From assembly GCF_027595985.1 (NCBI RefSeq), contig NC_073306.1:103383484-103447483 (forward strand): a DNA stretch of 64,000 bases, read 5' to 3'. Below are positions 9,930 through 21,256 of this stretch, piece by piece. The notes beneath the pieces were generated by a model. The model saw only the letters and a program-made list of their open reading frames with translations, was not told the origin of the DNA and made no database searches. Position 1 is the stretch's first letter, and each line of letters begins with the position of its first letter. The position numbers and the translations under genes were made by a program. This stretch comes from Sorex araneus (taxonomy: Eukaryota > Chordata > Mammalia > Eulipotyphla > Soricidae).

Positions 9930-10330
9930 TCTTCATTGTTGTGGTAAGCAGGGATAGTCCGTATGCTTGACTATAATGCTTACACATGAGTTGTGATGTT
10001 TGCTGGAGTTAGCAGATCAGGTTGGTGCTTCTGTACAATGACAAGGGCAGAAGTTCACACTCCAGGTGCAGTGCTCACAGGCACTCTGATTATAGTGCTT
10101 GCAAGGGGTTGCTATGATGCTCCCACATGTCCTCACCAGGAATCACACTTCCTGGTTGTGGTGCTCGCACATCTTTTTACGATATAAAAAATTGCTCAGT
10201 AGGGGCTGTGCTCTTTTATTTGTGGGGCTTAAATATACCTGGCTTAGGTCCAAATCTCTTGTGGTACCAGGATCACAGTTCTGTCTTCTGTGCTCTAAAA
10301 ATAAGGTTTTTTTGCCTGAAAAAAAAGAAA
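9930..10330. repeat. Unidentified old repeat with internal periodicity
   Basis: Variants of 'gtgcttgcaag', 'gtgctcacagg', 'gtgctcgcac' and 'gatgctcccaca' recur irregularly. 'ggaatcacacttcctggt' (10139-10156) resembles 'ggagtcacactctttggt' at 59,732-59,750. I do not recognise the family. Confidence 0.35.
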
Positions 10331-11114
10331 AACAGGTTGTTGAAATAACTACACCTTGGACATTGTAGACTGTGTGCTACAATTAATTAGCCTCACTTGT
10401 TAATTGCCAAGTTGAAACACGAATTGTGGACTATATTGAGTTACATTTGAATGGAACCTAGCAGGTACACGAACTTTCCCAGCCCTATCTTAGCCATCAT
10501 CTTGCTTCTAAAGTGTTGTCTCTTTCTTCAAAAGTAATAACTAGATTCTGGCTACTAAAGTTTTAAGGAATGTTTTTTCTCATTAAACATCAAGCAATGA
10601 AAAATGAGCGAAACAATAAACTTAATGTCCTAAATGCCCTGCTGCAAAAGCATCTCTCTGGCAGCATTGTGAAGGCTAGATGAGAAGGCTAAAGCTGAGC
10701 TGGCTATGGGGGAGAATGTCAGGAGGATTTTGTAATAGTCCAGGAAAGAGGTCACGAAGCCCTGATTGACTAATGATGAAGATTATATAATGGGCCCCTC
10801 TGGACCATATCAGCAAAAGCGAATGATCCAGATGTAGCATGATATTAATCTCAAAATATGTTTGTTTCCTTAAAAATAAAACTGTTTTTCCTCAATGATA
10901 GACAACACATAATCAGTATAAAATATGAAAAATATAGAAATGCACAAAGAGTGAAAGAATTTATATAAGTTGGGGGTGAAATATGTATACAAAAGGGTTA
11001 TATGAAATTTTACATATCATATATAGACATTAATAAATAAATCCCATGTATATATGCTCATAGTTTATTTAAAGGGTATGCATATAATAAATTAAATTTT
11101 ACTTATAAAAAGTA
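10331..11114. other. Unassigned AT-rich sequence
   Basis: No gene, open frame or repeat is supported. Confidence 0.4.
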
Positions 11115-11350
11115 AAAAATCGCAGCTAATAGTTACTGAGTGCTTATCACAAGTTAGGTACTTTTAGAAAAAATTATGCTTATAATTAGATATTTTAATT
11201 ATCTATTTAATTATCTATTTGATCTTCAGAAAGAGATGTCTTTAATTTTGCCATTGATGGATAAGATAACTGAATTATAGAAAGATTAGGTCTAGGCCTT
11301 GTTTCCAAAACTTTTAAGTATCAGAGTTGGGATGTGAACCTAGGCAATCA
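11115..11350 (-). repeat. MIR
   Basis: Antisense MIR landmarks occur in order: 'actgagtgcttatcaca', 'ttaggtactttt', 'ttgccattgatggataagat', 'aactgaattatagaaagatt' and 'gggatgtgaacctaggcaat'. Confidence 0.75.
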
Positions 11351-11573
11351 TTTTCATAGTCTCTGTCGTGAAACCTATATGGTTCAATTTTGAGTTATTC
11401 CTTGAACTTCTGGTGCTGATTAGATGACTTTACATGGGACTAACACATACTACTGTGTTGCTAGCCAAACCTTGCAGTAAGGGAAATGTTTTCCGTCTAC
11501 ACTTTCCAGTGGCTCTTGCAATTAGAAATAATACTAGCATGAGTGCATACCCTTGTTAATTGTTTGATTTTAG

Positions 11574-11743
11574 GGCAGGAGAGATACAGTGGGTAATACA
11601 TATGGCTTGCATACTGCTGACCAGGTTCTATATCCAGAACTACAGATGGTCCCCCTGAGTCCTGCCAGGAGTGATCCCTGAGTGTATAATGAGGAGTAAA
11701 CTCTGAGCACCACTGGGTGTGTCCTATAGAACAAGAAGAAATT
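11574..11743 (+). repeat. Old SINE A
   Basis: The sequence 'gggcaggagagatacagtgg' with 'catatggcttgcat', 'gagtcctgccaggagtgatc' and 'gagcaccactgggtgtg' gives the full SINE A order, diverged. Confidence 0.8.
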
Positions 11744-12440
11744 TATTTAAATTTGAAAACTTATTTTTATTGAGGCAACTTTAGTTTATAACATTGTAAG
11801 CATTTACCTATCATAGAGGTCCAGTGTTTCTGTTACAGAGGAAACAAAGTAGGTGAAGGTTGTAGTAGATACAGCAAGACTTATATGAGGGACAAGATGA
11901 GGAGCAAATAGAGAGGGACTGGATAACTAGGCTTTCAATTAGTCCCATATATGCACTTTAATTGTTTAATCTCATAAGTCAATCAAACAACAGAAATAAC
12001 TAAGGAGTGGAGATCTCAGGCAACTGTAGGAGAAGAGTGGTCACTTTGGTATTTGGAAATTTCAGCTAGTCTAAAAGCGATCTGATTAGGAATATGAGCC
12101 CAGATTGGTGGACTTCCAATCAAATAGCAGAAACAAACAAGGAGGTGGGAAAGACAGAGTGTACAGAAATTTAGGTCATTAGAGAAGGTTGTGGAGTCAA
12201 AGTAGGAGTTGGAAGTCAGAGGTTGGTAATGGGTGTATGGAGGAAGAGGCTATGGAGAGCGTACACGTTCCTGTAACTGCAGTCCTTCCAACCAACTTCA
12301 GCTCTAAATATCTTTAAAACGGTAAGACCCAAAAGCTCAAGTCATCAGCATGTTAGTTTTACATACTGACCACATAAATCTAGAATGGGTTCCAACCTGC
12401 TGAAACATTGCCACACCAAATCTGCCAAAAATGTGCCAAT
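11744..12440. other. Unassigned, possibly old L1
   Basis: There is no coding frame. 'ttattgaggcaactttagtt' and the A/T-rich context hint at an old LINE, but not firmly. Confidence 0.3.
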
Positions 12441-12449
12441 ATCCCTCTT

Positions 12450-12840
12450 TTATAACTCATAAAAATTTTGCACCTTTCTCCCTTGGTAACCTGAGTTCCA
12501 TGGTTACAAGTTAGTTTTCATTAGATAGTGTTGCTTCCTACACTTTGATAACTGTCTTTTTCTAACTTATTTAACTTAGAAAGACCCTTTCTTATCACGT
12601 TCATGTTGCAGCAAAAGTATTATAGCTGTATAGAATTCATTTGTATATATTGTATGTATGCCACTTATGTAGCCACTCATCTGTTGTTGTGCATTTAGGT
12701 TATTTCTAGGTCTTGACCACTGTAACTAGCACTGCAATCAACATATGTGAACAAGTCTTTTCAATTAATGCTTTTATTTTCTTTAGATAGTTATCTAAGG
12801 TGTATAATTGCAGGGTTACATGTTCTGTAAATTTTCAATT
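12450..12840 (-). repeat. Ancient L1 fragment (3' part of ORF2)
   Basis: In antisense it follows the L1 ORF2 3' region, for example 'gccactcatctgttgttgtg', 'catttaggttatttctaggt' and 'agcactgcaatcaacatatg'. The same positions appear in the young L1 next door (13,800-13,910). It is old and frame-broken. Confidence 0.7.
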
Positions 12841-13163
12841 AATTTGAGAAAATACTCATGAATATTCATTGGATAAGACAGATCTACATTAGATAAAATA
12901 TGAGCAACTCATTCCTTGTTATATTCTCTGTCTTGTAATCATGATGACCATTTTTGTTTACTTCTGATTTTAGTCTCTTCTCAAGCTCAGCTCAATTAAG
13001 TGCAGAAAACATGCCTATATTTTTATTTCTTGATTTACCAGATTTAAATATTGATTTGACTATGTCATTAAAGATGAAAAATTTGCTTTCTCTCCCATAT
13101 GCCACACCCTTTTAATTTTTGTTCATTATTTTAGTTTTGATAGTGGTTATATAAGTTTTCATA

Positions 13164-13181
13164 TCAGTTAAATGCATTTTG
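13164..13181. repeat. Target-site duplication of the L1, left copy
   Basis: 'tcagttaaatgcattttg' is identical to 18,673-18,690. Confidence 0.95.
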
Positions 13182-13653
13182 TTTTTTTTTTTTTAATTTA
13201 TTTATTTTTAATTAGAGAATCACCGTGAGGGTACAGTTACAGATTTATACACTTTTGTGCTTATACTTCCCTCATACAAAGTTTGGGAACCCATCCCTTC
13301 ACCAGTGCCCATTCTCCACCACCCGTAAACCCAGTGTCCCTCCCACCCTCCCCAATCCCATCTCCCCCCCACCCCAACCTGCCACTGTGGCAAGGCATTC
13401 CCTTCTGTTTTCTCTCTCTAATTAGCTGTTGTGGTTTGCAATAAAGGTGTTGAGTGGCCGCTGTGCTCAGTCTCTAGCCCTCATTCAGCCCGCAACTCCC
13501 TAACCCAACATGGCCTTCGACTACAATGTAGTTGGTGATCGCTTCTCTGAGTTGACCTTTCCCTGGAACGTGAGGCCAGCCTCGAAGCCATGGAGTCAAC
13601 CTCCTGGTACTTATTTCTACAGTTCTTGGGTGTTAGTCTCCCACTCTGTTATT
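13182..13653 (-). other. L1 3' UTR and poly(A) tail
   Basis: Downstream of the ORF2 stop, the minus strand contains a G-rich stretch (about 13,390-13,320) and then 'gggcactggtgaagggatgg'. It finishes with an A/T-rich AATAAATAAATAAA end and a poly(A) tail. The same 3' end occurs in the truncated copy at 52,297-52,838. Confidence 0.9.
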
Positions 13654-16600
13654 CTATATACCATAGATGAGTGCAATCTTTCTATGTCTGTCTCTCTCTT
13701 TCTGACTCATTTCACTCAGCATGAAACTTTTCATGCCCATCCACTTAACTACAAAATTCTTGACCTCCTTTTTTCTAACAGCTGCATAGTATTCCATTGT
13801 ATAGATGTACCAAAGTTTCCTCAACCAGTCATCCGTTCTGGGGCATTCGGGTTTTTTCCAGATTCTGGCTATTGTAAACAGTGCTGCGATGAACATACAT
13901 GTGCAGATGTTGTTTCGATTGTACTTTTTTGCCTCTCTGGGATATATTCCCAGCAGTGGTATTGCTGGGTCAAATGGGAATTCAATATCTAATTTTTTGA
14001 GAGTCGTCCAAATTGTTTTCCAGAAGGGCTGAACCAGTCGGCATTCCCACCAGCAGTGAAGAAGGGTCCCTTTCTCCCCACATCCTCTCCAACAGCGGTT
14101 GCTTTTGTTCTTTTGGATGTGTGCTAGTCTCTGTGGTGTGAGGTGGTATCTCATGGTTGTTTTGATCTGCATCTCTCTGATGATTAGTGATGTAGAGCAC
14201 TTTTTCATGTGCCTTTTGGCCATTCGTATTTCTTCCTTGGTAAAGTTTCTGTTCATTTCTTTGCCCCATTTTTTGATGGGGTTGGATGTTTTCTTCTTGT
14301 AGAGCTCAACCAGTGCTTTATATACCATTGATATCAACCCCTTATCTGATGGGTATTGTGTAAATATCCTTTCCTATTCTGTGGATAGTCTTTGTATTCT
14401 GGTCACTGTATCTCTTGCGGTGCAGAAGCTTTTTAGTTTAATGTAGTCCCATTTGTTGATCTCTGTTTTTACTAGATTGCTTAGTTCCGTGTCACCTTTG
14501 AAGATACCTTTATCTTCAATATCGTGGAGGGTTTCGCCGACCTTGTCTTCAATGTACCTTATGGTTTGTGGTCTAATGTTGAGGTCTTTAATCCATTTTG
14601 ATCTGACTTTTGTGCATGGTGTCAGGTCAAGGTCTAAACCCATTTTTTTGCATGTGGTTGTCCAGTTGTGCCAGCACCATTTGTTAAAGAGGCTTTCCTT
14701 GCTCCACTTCACATCTCTTGATCCCTTATCAAAGATTAGATGGTCATACATTTGGGGTTGTGTGTAGGGATATTCCACCCTGTTCCATTGGTCTACGGCT
14801 CTGCCTTTATTCCAGTACCATGTTGTTTTAATTGTTACTGCTTTGTAGTAAAGTTTGAGGTTGGGGATGGTGATGCCTCCCATCATCTTTTTCCCAAGAA
14901 TTGTTTTAGCTATCCTTGGACGTTTGTTATTCCATATGAATTTTAGGATTGCTTGATCCATTTCTTTGAAGAATGTCATGGGTATATTTATAGGGATCGC
15001 ATTGAATCTGTATAATGCTTTAGGGAGTATTGCCATTTTGACAACATTGATTCTCCCTATCCACGAGCAGGGTATATGTTTCCATTTCCTCATGTCCTCT
15101 TTGATTTCATGGAGTAGCGTTATGTAGTTTTCTTTGTAAAGGTCTTTTACTTCCTTGGTTAAGCTGATTCCGAGGTACCTGATTTTCTGGGGCACGATTG
15201 TGAATGGGATTGCTTTTTTTCATGTCCCTTTCCTCTGCCTCATTGTTTGCATATATGAAGGCCATGGATTTTTGGGTATTGATTTTGTAGCCTGCAACTT
15301 TACTGTATAAGTCTATTGTTTCTAAGAGTTTCTTAGTAGAGGTTTTAGGCTTCTCTAGATATAGTATCATGTCGTCTGCAAATAGTGAGAGTTTGATTTC
15401 TTCCCTTCCTATCTGGATGCCCTTAATATCTTTTTCTTGTCTAATAGCTATCGCAAGTACTTCCAGTACTATATTGAAGAGGAGTGGTGAGAGTGGGCAT
15501 CCTTGTCTTGTGCCTGATCTCAGAGGAAAGGCCCTTAGTTTTTCCCCGTTGAGGATAATGCTTGCCGTAGGCTTGTGATAGATGGCTTCGACTATCTTGA
15601 GGAAAGTTCCTCCAAACCCCATTTTGGCGAGGGTTTTCATCATGAAAGGATGTTGGATCTTGTCAAATGCTTTCTCTGCATCTATTGATATGATCATATG
15701 GTTTTTATCTTTACTTTTGTTGATATGCTGGATTATGTTGATTGATTTCCGAATGTTAAACCATCCTTGCATCCCTGGGATGAATCCCACTTGGTCGTGA
15801 TGTATGATCTTTTTGATGAGTTGTTGGATCCTATTTGCTAGTATTTTGTTGAGGATCTTCGCATCGGTGTTCATCAGGGAAATTGGTCTGTAATTTTCTT
15901 TCTTAGTGGTGTCTTTGTTTGCTTTTGGTATTAGGGAGATATGTGCTTCAAAGAAACTGTTTGGGAGAGTTCCTGTTTTTTCAATTTCCTGGAAAAGTTT
16001 GAGGAAAACAGGCAATAGGTCTTCTTTAAATGTTTGGAAGAATTCGCCAGTGAAACCATCTGGGCCTGGGCTTTTGTTTTTGGGGAGGTTTTTGATTACC
16101 GTTTCAATTTCCTTAACATTGATGGGTCTATTCAGGTATTCCAGGTCTTCTTTCTTCAGTCTTGGGAGATTGTAGGAATCAAGGAATCCATCCATTTCTT
16201 TTAGGTTCTCCTTTTTTGTGGCGTAAAGACTTTCAAAGTAGTCTCTAATGATCTTTTGAATCTCACTGGTTTCTGTTATGATGTCCCCCTTTTCATTTCT
16301 GATTCGATTTATTAGGGTTTTCTCTCTTTCTTTCTTTGTGAGACTTGCGAGCGGTTTATCAATCTTATTTATTTTCTCAAAGAACCAACTCTTTGTTTCA
16401 TTGATCTTTCGGATGGTTTTTTTGGTTTCGATGTCATTAATTTCTGCTCTAATTTTTATTATTTCTTTCCTTCGGTCTGGTTTGGGGTCCTTTTTCTGGT
16501 CCTTTTCTAGGGTCTTGAGTCGTGAAGTCAAGCTATCTATGTGGGTCCTTTCTTCCTTCCTGAGGAATGCTTGGAGAGCTATAAATTTTCCCCTTAACAC

Positions 16601-17473
16601 GGCTTTAGCTGCGTCCCATAGGTTTTGGTAGCTCGTGTCTTCATTCTCATTTGTTTCTAAGTATCTTTTGATTTCTTCCTTGATTTCCTTCTTGACCCAC
16701 TCATTGTTCAACATGGAATTGTTTAATTTCCAGGTGTTTGATTTGATTTTCCGTATTTGTGGGTGGTTAGCTTCTATCTTCAGCGCATCGTGGTCTGAAA
16801 AGATGGTTGATACAATTTCTATTTTTCCGATTCGATTGAGGTATGTTCTGGGGCCCAGTACATGGTCTATTTTTGAAAATGTTCCATGTGCACTGGAAAA
16901 GAACGTGTATTCTTTCTTTTTGGGGTGTAAGGCCCTGTATAGGTCTATTAGGCCTCTCTCTTCAATTTCTTCATTCAGGGTCAGTGTTTCCTTGTTGAGT
17001 TTTGTTCTTGTGGATCTATCTAGAGGTGATAAGGCCGTATTGAAGTCTCCGACTACAATTGTGCTGTTAGTGATGTCCTCTTTGAAGTCTGTTAGGAGTC
17101 GTTTTAAATATTTAGCCGGTCGTTTGTTAGGAGCATATACGTTTAAGAGTGTGATTTCTTCCTGTTGTACATATCCCTTGATAAACAGAAAATGACCTTC
17201 GCTGTCCCTTTTGATCTTTTTCATCCTGAAATCTATGTTGTCGGATACCAGGATGGCCACTCCAGCTTTTTTAAGGGGGTTGTTTGCTTGGAGGATTGTT
17301 TTCCATCCTTTGACTTTGAGTCTATGTTTACTCTGTTTGTTCAGGTGTGTTTCTTGCAGGCAACAGAATGTTGGGTTTAATTTCCGGATCCATTTAGCCA
17401 CTCTGTGTCTCTTGATAGGTGCATTTAGGCCATTGACATTGAGAGAGATTATTGTGATGTGGTTTTGTGTCAT
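13654..17473 (-). pseudogene. L1 ORF2: endonuclease-reverse transcriptase, two lesions
   Basis: ORF2 encodes the protein that nicks target DNA and copies L1 RNA into it. The first frame (17,473 to about 15,220) opens with the apurinic-like endonuclease. N14 (LNVNG), E41 (LQETHL), D143/N145 (VGDFN), D203 and H228 (SDHDA) are all present. The reverse transcriptase follows with D598 (SIDAEKAFD), [13 protein letters not shown] and FADD at 698-701. A one-base excess in a T7 run (15,214-15,220 on plus) shifts the frame, and reading resumes in the frame 15,195-14,374. An in-frame TAG stops it at 14,374-14,376; the same frame reopens to 13,654 with the C-terminal Cys-rich motif C-x3-C-x7-H-x4-C. The overall length of about 1,273 codons is normal. 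The ATG at 17,473 is chosen because it begins the conserved endonuclease. Confidence 0.93.
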
Positions 17474-17515
17474 CTTTCTGTGGGATTTGTTGTTCTTATG
17501 GGGCTCCTCCTTGTC

Positions 17516-17630
17516 TTACAGTAGCCCCTTTAGACCTTCTTTCAAGATTGGTTTTGAGTCTATGAAGTTCCTGAGCTGTTGTTTATCCGAGAAATAGTGT
17601 ATGGTTCCTTCGAGTTTGAGTGAGAGTTTA
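17516..17630 (-). pseudogene. L1 ORF1 C-terminal scrap
   Basis: About 37 codons on the minus strand read as an L1 ORF1p-like C terminus (KLEGTIHYFSDKQQLRNFID and on) and end in TAA at 17,518-17,516. It sits 42 bp before ORF2, the position expected of the ORF1 end. Upstream the sequence changes abruptly at about 17,630 to a G-rich segment unlike ORF1. The coiled coil, RRM and most of the C-terminal domain are missing. The assignment is by position and composition. Confidence 0.7.
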
Positions 17631-17637
17631 TTCAAAC

Positions 17638-17830
17638 ACCCATCCCTTCACCAGTGCCCAAATTCCACCACCAGAAACCCCAGTTTACCCCCCGCCCCCA
17701 CCCCCTACCCCCTACTGTATAACTAATGAATTTCACTTCATTTTTTCTTTACCTTGATTACATTCCATAATTCAACACAAAACTCACTATAGTTGACATA
17801 ACTCTCTCTCTCTCTCTTTTTTCTCTTTTT
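17638..17830 (-). repeat. Segment shared with the 626-bp element at 39,323
   Basis: On minus it reads 'tagtgagttttgtgttgaat', then 'aatcaaggtaaagaaaaaat', a G-rich block, and 'gggcactggtgaagggatgg'. The same order occurs on plus at about 39,698-39,870. It resembles a 3' UTR-type block, yet lies upstream of ORF2 here. Confidence 0.8.
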
Positions 17831-18141
17831 CCTTTTCCATTTTTTTTTTTAATTTTTCCCCCTCATCCCCCTTCCTGCGCCTCATAGTATGGTGTACTCC
17901 ACGCCACGTTGGCCAGCGTGGGGCTTTTGCTTAGCTCATAGTCCAGAGGTGGCTGTTACATTAAGAACCTTCAATATTTCAACAAAAACTTACTGTTATT
18001 ATTTGGAGTTTCCCCCCCCAAGTCTGACCTGTGCAAATGGAACCCTTTCACATTGATGACAATTATAAATGTTAAGTCGCGCGGACGCTGGTTTTGGATT
18101 TCTGTATAAAGTCCTGGGAAAATTCTGCCAGAAATTACATA

Positions 18142-18673
18142 TTTCCTCCGTTAGCCGGCGTGGGGCAAAGGCTTAATTCACAGTCTCCATACATGGGTGC
18201 AAGCACTTGCTGGAGCCCCAATTCCTAAAGCTGTCTCTGGTTCCCGCTTGTTCCACATCCACCGGCTCTGCAGGGGCATGGGCGCCCGGGCCGAAAACCC
18301 GGCCGGCCGGAGCCGAGCACGGGCCCGACTAGGGCTGGCTCTGTATCCCGCGGCTGTTTCAAGTTCAAAGCACACATTTTTTTTTTTTTTCCGCGCCACC
18401 AAGTTCGTACCTTCTCAACGGACCCACAAAATGTCGGACACCACGCCTTCTCCCGGAGGGGAGAGAGATCAAGAAGGAAGGTTCTTTCCTCCGTTAGCCG
18501 GCGTGGGGCACAGGCTTAATTCATAGTCTCCATACATGGGTGCAGGCACTTGCTGGAACCCCAATTCCTAAAGCTGTCTCTGGTTCCCGCTTGTTCCACA
18601 TCCACCGGCTCTGCAGGGGCATGGGCGCCCGGGCCGAAAACCCGGCCGGCCGGAGCCGAGCACGGGCCCGACT
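18142..18673 (-). promoter_or_regulatory. L1 5' UTR monomers (GC-rich, 343-bp period)
   Basis: A 189-bp block at 18,142-18,330 is repeated at 18,485-18,673 with a handful of changes, a period of 343 bp. Both contain 'gcgtggggca', 'ccggccggccgg' and 'gagcacgggcccg'. A shorter, diverged echo ('cagcgtggggcttttgctta') lies near 17,922. Tandem 5' monomers act as promoters in mouse L1; a promoter role here is inference. Confidence 0.8.
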
Positions 18674-18690
18674 CAGTTAAATGCATTTTG

Positions 18691-19487
18691 ATTACAAGTG
18701 GGAAACCCCAAATAAATCAGGGTTGACCAATAAAAAGGCAATTTTCTTATTTCATAGAAGCAAGAAAATCAGAGTCAGAGCTGATACCAGAATGGCTAAA
18801 TTCAGAGCACAGATAACGAAAGCAGGATTAGATTCCAATCAGCTTTCCTCAATTGATTAGCTTCAACCTGAAGTCTACATAAGCACTATACATATACTTA
18901 CTGTATGGTGATATATGCCAATCAAGAGTCTATAGCCTTGTTAATTAAATTTTACTATTTTCTTAGATTACATGTGTATTTATTGTGTGATTTAATTATG
19001 GCAACAATAATGCTAAGTAAAATACATTCATGCACACACAATCTTAATGGCATATAATATGAAGTATTTATCTAACTCATATCTGTAAGTGGGTTGAGGA
19101 AATACAACCTAGGATTTAGTTTTAGCTGACTAAGTGGCTCTGCTGATCAAACTGCTCATCATAGCTTTGAACTCTGAGAGCTCAGCAGTGCTTCATGTGT
19201 GTTTTAACTTCTTCGTAGGATTGGTAACCTACTCAAGTATCTTCTCTTGGTAATGACAAGTTCAAGAGCACAAGATCACTTGTAAAAACACAACCCATTA
19301 GCCAAATAATTTCACTTACTATATCCCATATCCATAGGAGTGAGAACGAAGAACAGAATATTTTTAAGCAGATCACCTTGGCTTGCTCATTTCAAAAGTA
19401 GTGATAATGGTCAAACACATAAAGTTCACACACTAAAGGTTAAGCCTTTATCTCAAGCTTCATTCTGGGACCAGAAGGTGTATTGAG
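18691..19487. other. Unassigned AT-rich sequence
   Basis: This is pre-insertion flank of the L1. No gene or young repeat is visible. Confidence 0.4.
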
Positions 19488-19738
19488 GAACTGGAGAGAT
19501 AGTACAGTGAGTAGGGCACTTGCTTTATATGTAGCTAATCTTGGGTTCAATTCCTCCATCCCTCTCAAAGAGCCCGGCAAGCTACAGAGAGTATCCCGCC
19601 CACACGGCAAAGCCTGGCAAGCTACCGGTGACTATTTGATACGCCAAAAACAGAAACAACAAGTCTCACAATGGAGAGACTTGAACTGGTGCCCTATCGA
19701 GCAAATTGATGAACAATGGGACGACAGTGCTACAGTAC
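19488..19738 (+). repeat. SINE B, 5' part of a B-A mosaic
   Basis: The SINE B head, body and RTE-like tail are present to 'gacagtgctacagtacta'. It is followed directly by a SINE A 3' half. Confidence 0.85.
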
Positions 19739-19850
19739 TAATCTGGATTTCATCCCCAGCATCCCATATGGTCTCCTGAGTGATTCCTGAGTGCAGAGCC
19801 AAGAGTAACCCCTGGGCACTGCCAGGTGTAGCCCCCAAATGAAAAAATAA
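19739..19850 (+). repeat. SINE A 3' half joined to SINE B
   Basis: The sequence 'ccccagcatcccatatggtc' to 'gggcactgccaggtgtagcc' plus an A-rich tail is present. No SINE A head is seen upstream of the SINE B, so this does not look like a simple insertion of B into A. Confidence 0.8.
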
Positions 19851-21082
19851 ATTTACCTTTAATTTCTGCTTCTTGAATCTTTGGTTTTACATAGAACTTC
19901 CTGACATCATATTTACAAGAGTTCTTTCTTTTACCTCACTTTTCAAAATTTTTATCAGCTTGATCATTTAAATTTATAAAGGAAAGGCTAGGTGATTAAC
20001 AACAATAGTTGGATGTGGGTGGCTTAGTTCTCTGTCACTGGACAGGCATTTTTTTCTTAATGGTCAAATATCTGTCAAAGTGAATTGGTTTATGAGTGAA
20101 TGCTGACAATGAATACTGAAAAATGTATTCATCTGACAAATTTTCCTATAAAATATAAGTATAGAGAATCATTTGTGTGATATTCTTTCCCCTGAAAACA
20201 GAGGATTTCACTGACAAACACAAAATACTATATAAAATATTAATTCTACCTGGTCATCAACTTAATTTTCTTAATAGAATATGTCTTGGGTAGGTTGTGT
20301 ATCTGATACTTTTCTTGCATTCATATGGAAGATTACAATACATGAGAAAGACCAAATGGTATGAACGTTCTTTGAATAACCTTGATTTTGGCTCCTTGTC
20401 TAGTCTTGTACTTGGATATGTTAATGCCCAATGTAGATATTCTCCAAAGTATCTTTGGAAAGAACATTCTCACCATTTCTATAATCTTCTGAATCTGTTT
20501 AGGATGCTGCTTCCTCTGATCTGCTTTATCTGTCAATTCTGCTCACTTACTTTTTCATGCTTGCAGAAAATTAGAAAAAATATTTGCTAATAATCCTTTT
20601 ATTTTTAGATTGGTATCAATTTATTCTTTTTGCCAACTCTTTAGCAGAATTTTTCCAAAGGAGTATAGATGTGCGAATTAAGACTTAAATGAATACACAT
20701 ACATGGCACAAGTATATTACTTATATGAAAATTTTAAACAAAATTGGACCATGCAGTTATATTTATTATTAACAGCTTAACTGACCCTAATCTGGAAGAG
20801 TTTCATTAATTTTCTCCAATTTATTCTGGGAGAACAAGATCTTCATCTTCTTTTTCTTCCTCTCTCACTTTTTAATAGTTATTCACATTTTGGCTTGTCT
20901 ATTTTATTACCTTAGTGAATAAATAAATCGTACTTCTCCTCAAAGGAGATATTACCTATTACACAAAAAAATAAATTTGCATCTAAAAACACAAAAATAT
21001 GTGCATAAAATTAATTTTAACTACTAAGTGCTTAAGGTTCTTGTTTATTTGCTTTTATTTCTATTTATTTATTTTAATCCCC
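19851..21082. other. Unassigned
   Basis: The sequence is AT-rich and non-coding. The 97-codon frame at 20,297-20,590 has no recognisable motif. Confidence 0.4.
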
Positions 21083-21256
21083 CAATTTTTTTTCCTTTTG
21101 AGTCACACCCAGCGATGCTCAGGGTTTACTTCTGGCTCTGCACTCAGGAATTACTCCTGCTGGTGCTCGGGGAACCATATTGGATGCTAGGAATTGAGCC
21201 CAGGTTGACCGCATGCAAGGCAAATGCCTTATCTGTTGTACTATCACTCCAGCCCC
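21083..21256 (-). repeat. SINE A
   Basis: This is a full antisense copy. The A-rich tail is the T run at left, the head ends '...ctatcactccagcccc', and B box antisense is 'ggaattgagcc'. Confidence 0.9.

Larger units (their letters stand above)
13182..18672 (-). mobile_element. Near full-length but chimeric L1 (LINE-1)
   Basis: This 5.49 kb minus-strand L1 is bounded by an exact 18-bp duplication. In transcript order it has a GC-rich 5' region with reiterated modules (18,672-17,640), a scrap of ORF1 (17,630-17,516), a 42-bp inter-ORF gap, ORF2 (17,473-13,654), a 3' UTR and a poly(A) tail (T run from 13,182). Most of ORF1 (about 900 bp expected) is absent, so it lacks the RNA-binding chaperone. 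The exact duplication and the low number of ORF2 lesions suggest recent insertion. It is probably not autonomous, but could have been copied in trans. Confidence 0.92.

Noticed and set aside
14453-17597. Plus-strand frames of 60-186 codons across the L1
   Set aside because: They are antisense shadows of L1 ORF2 on the minus strand.
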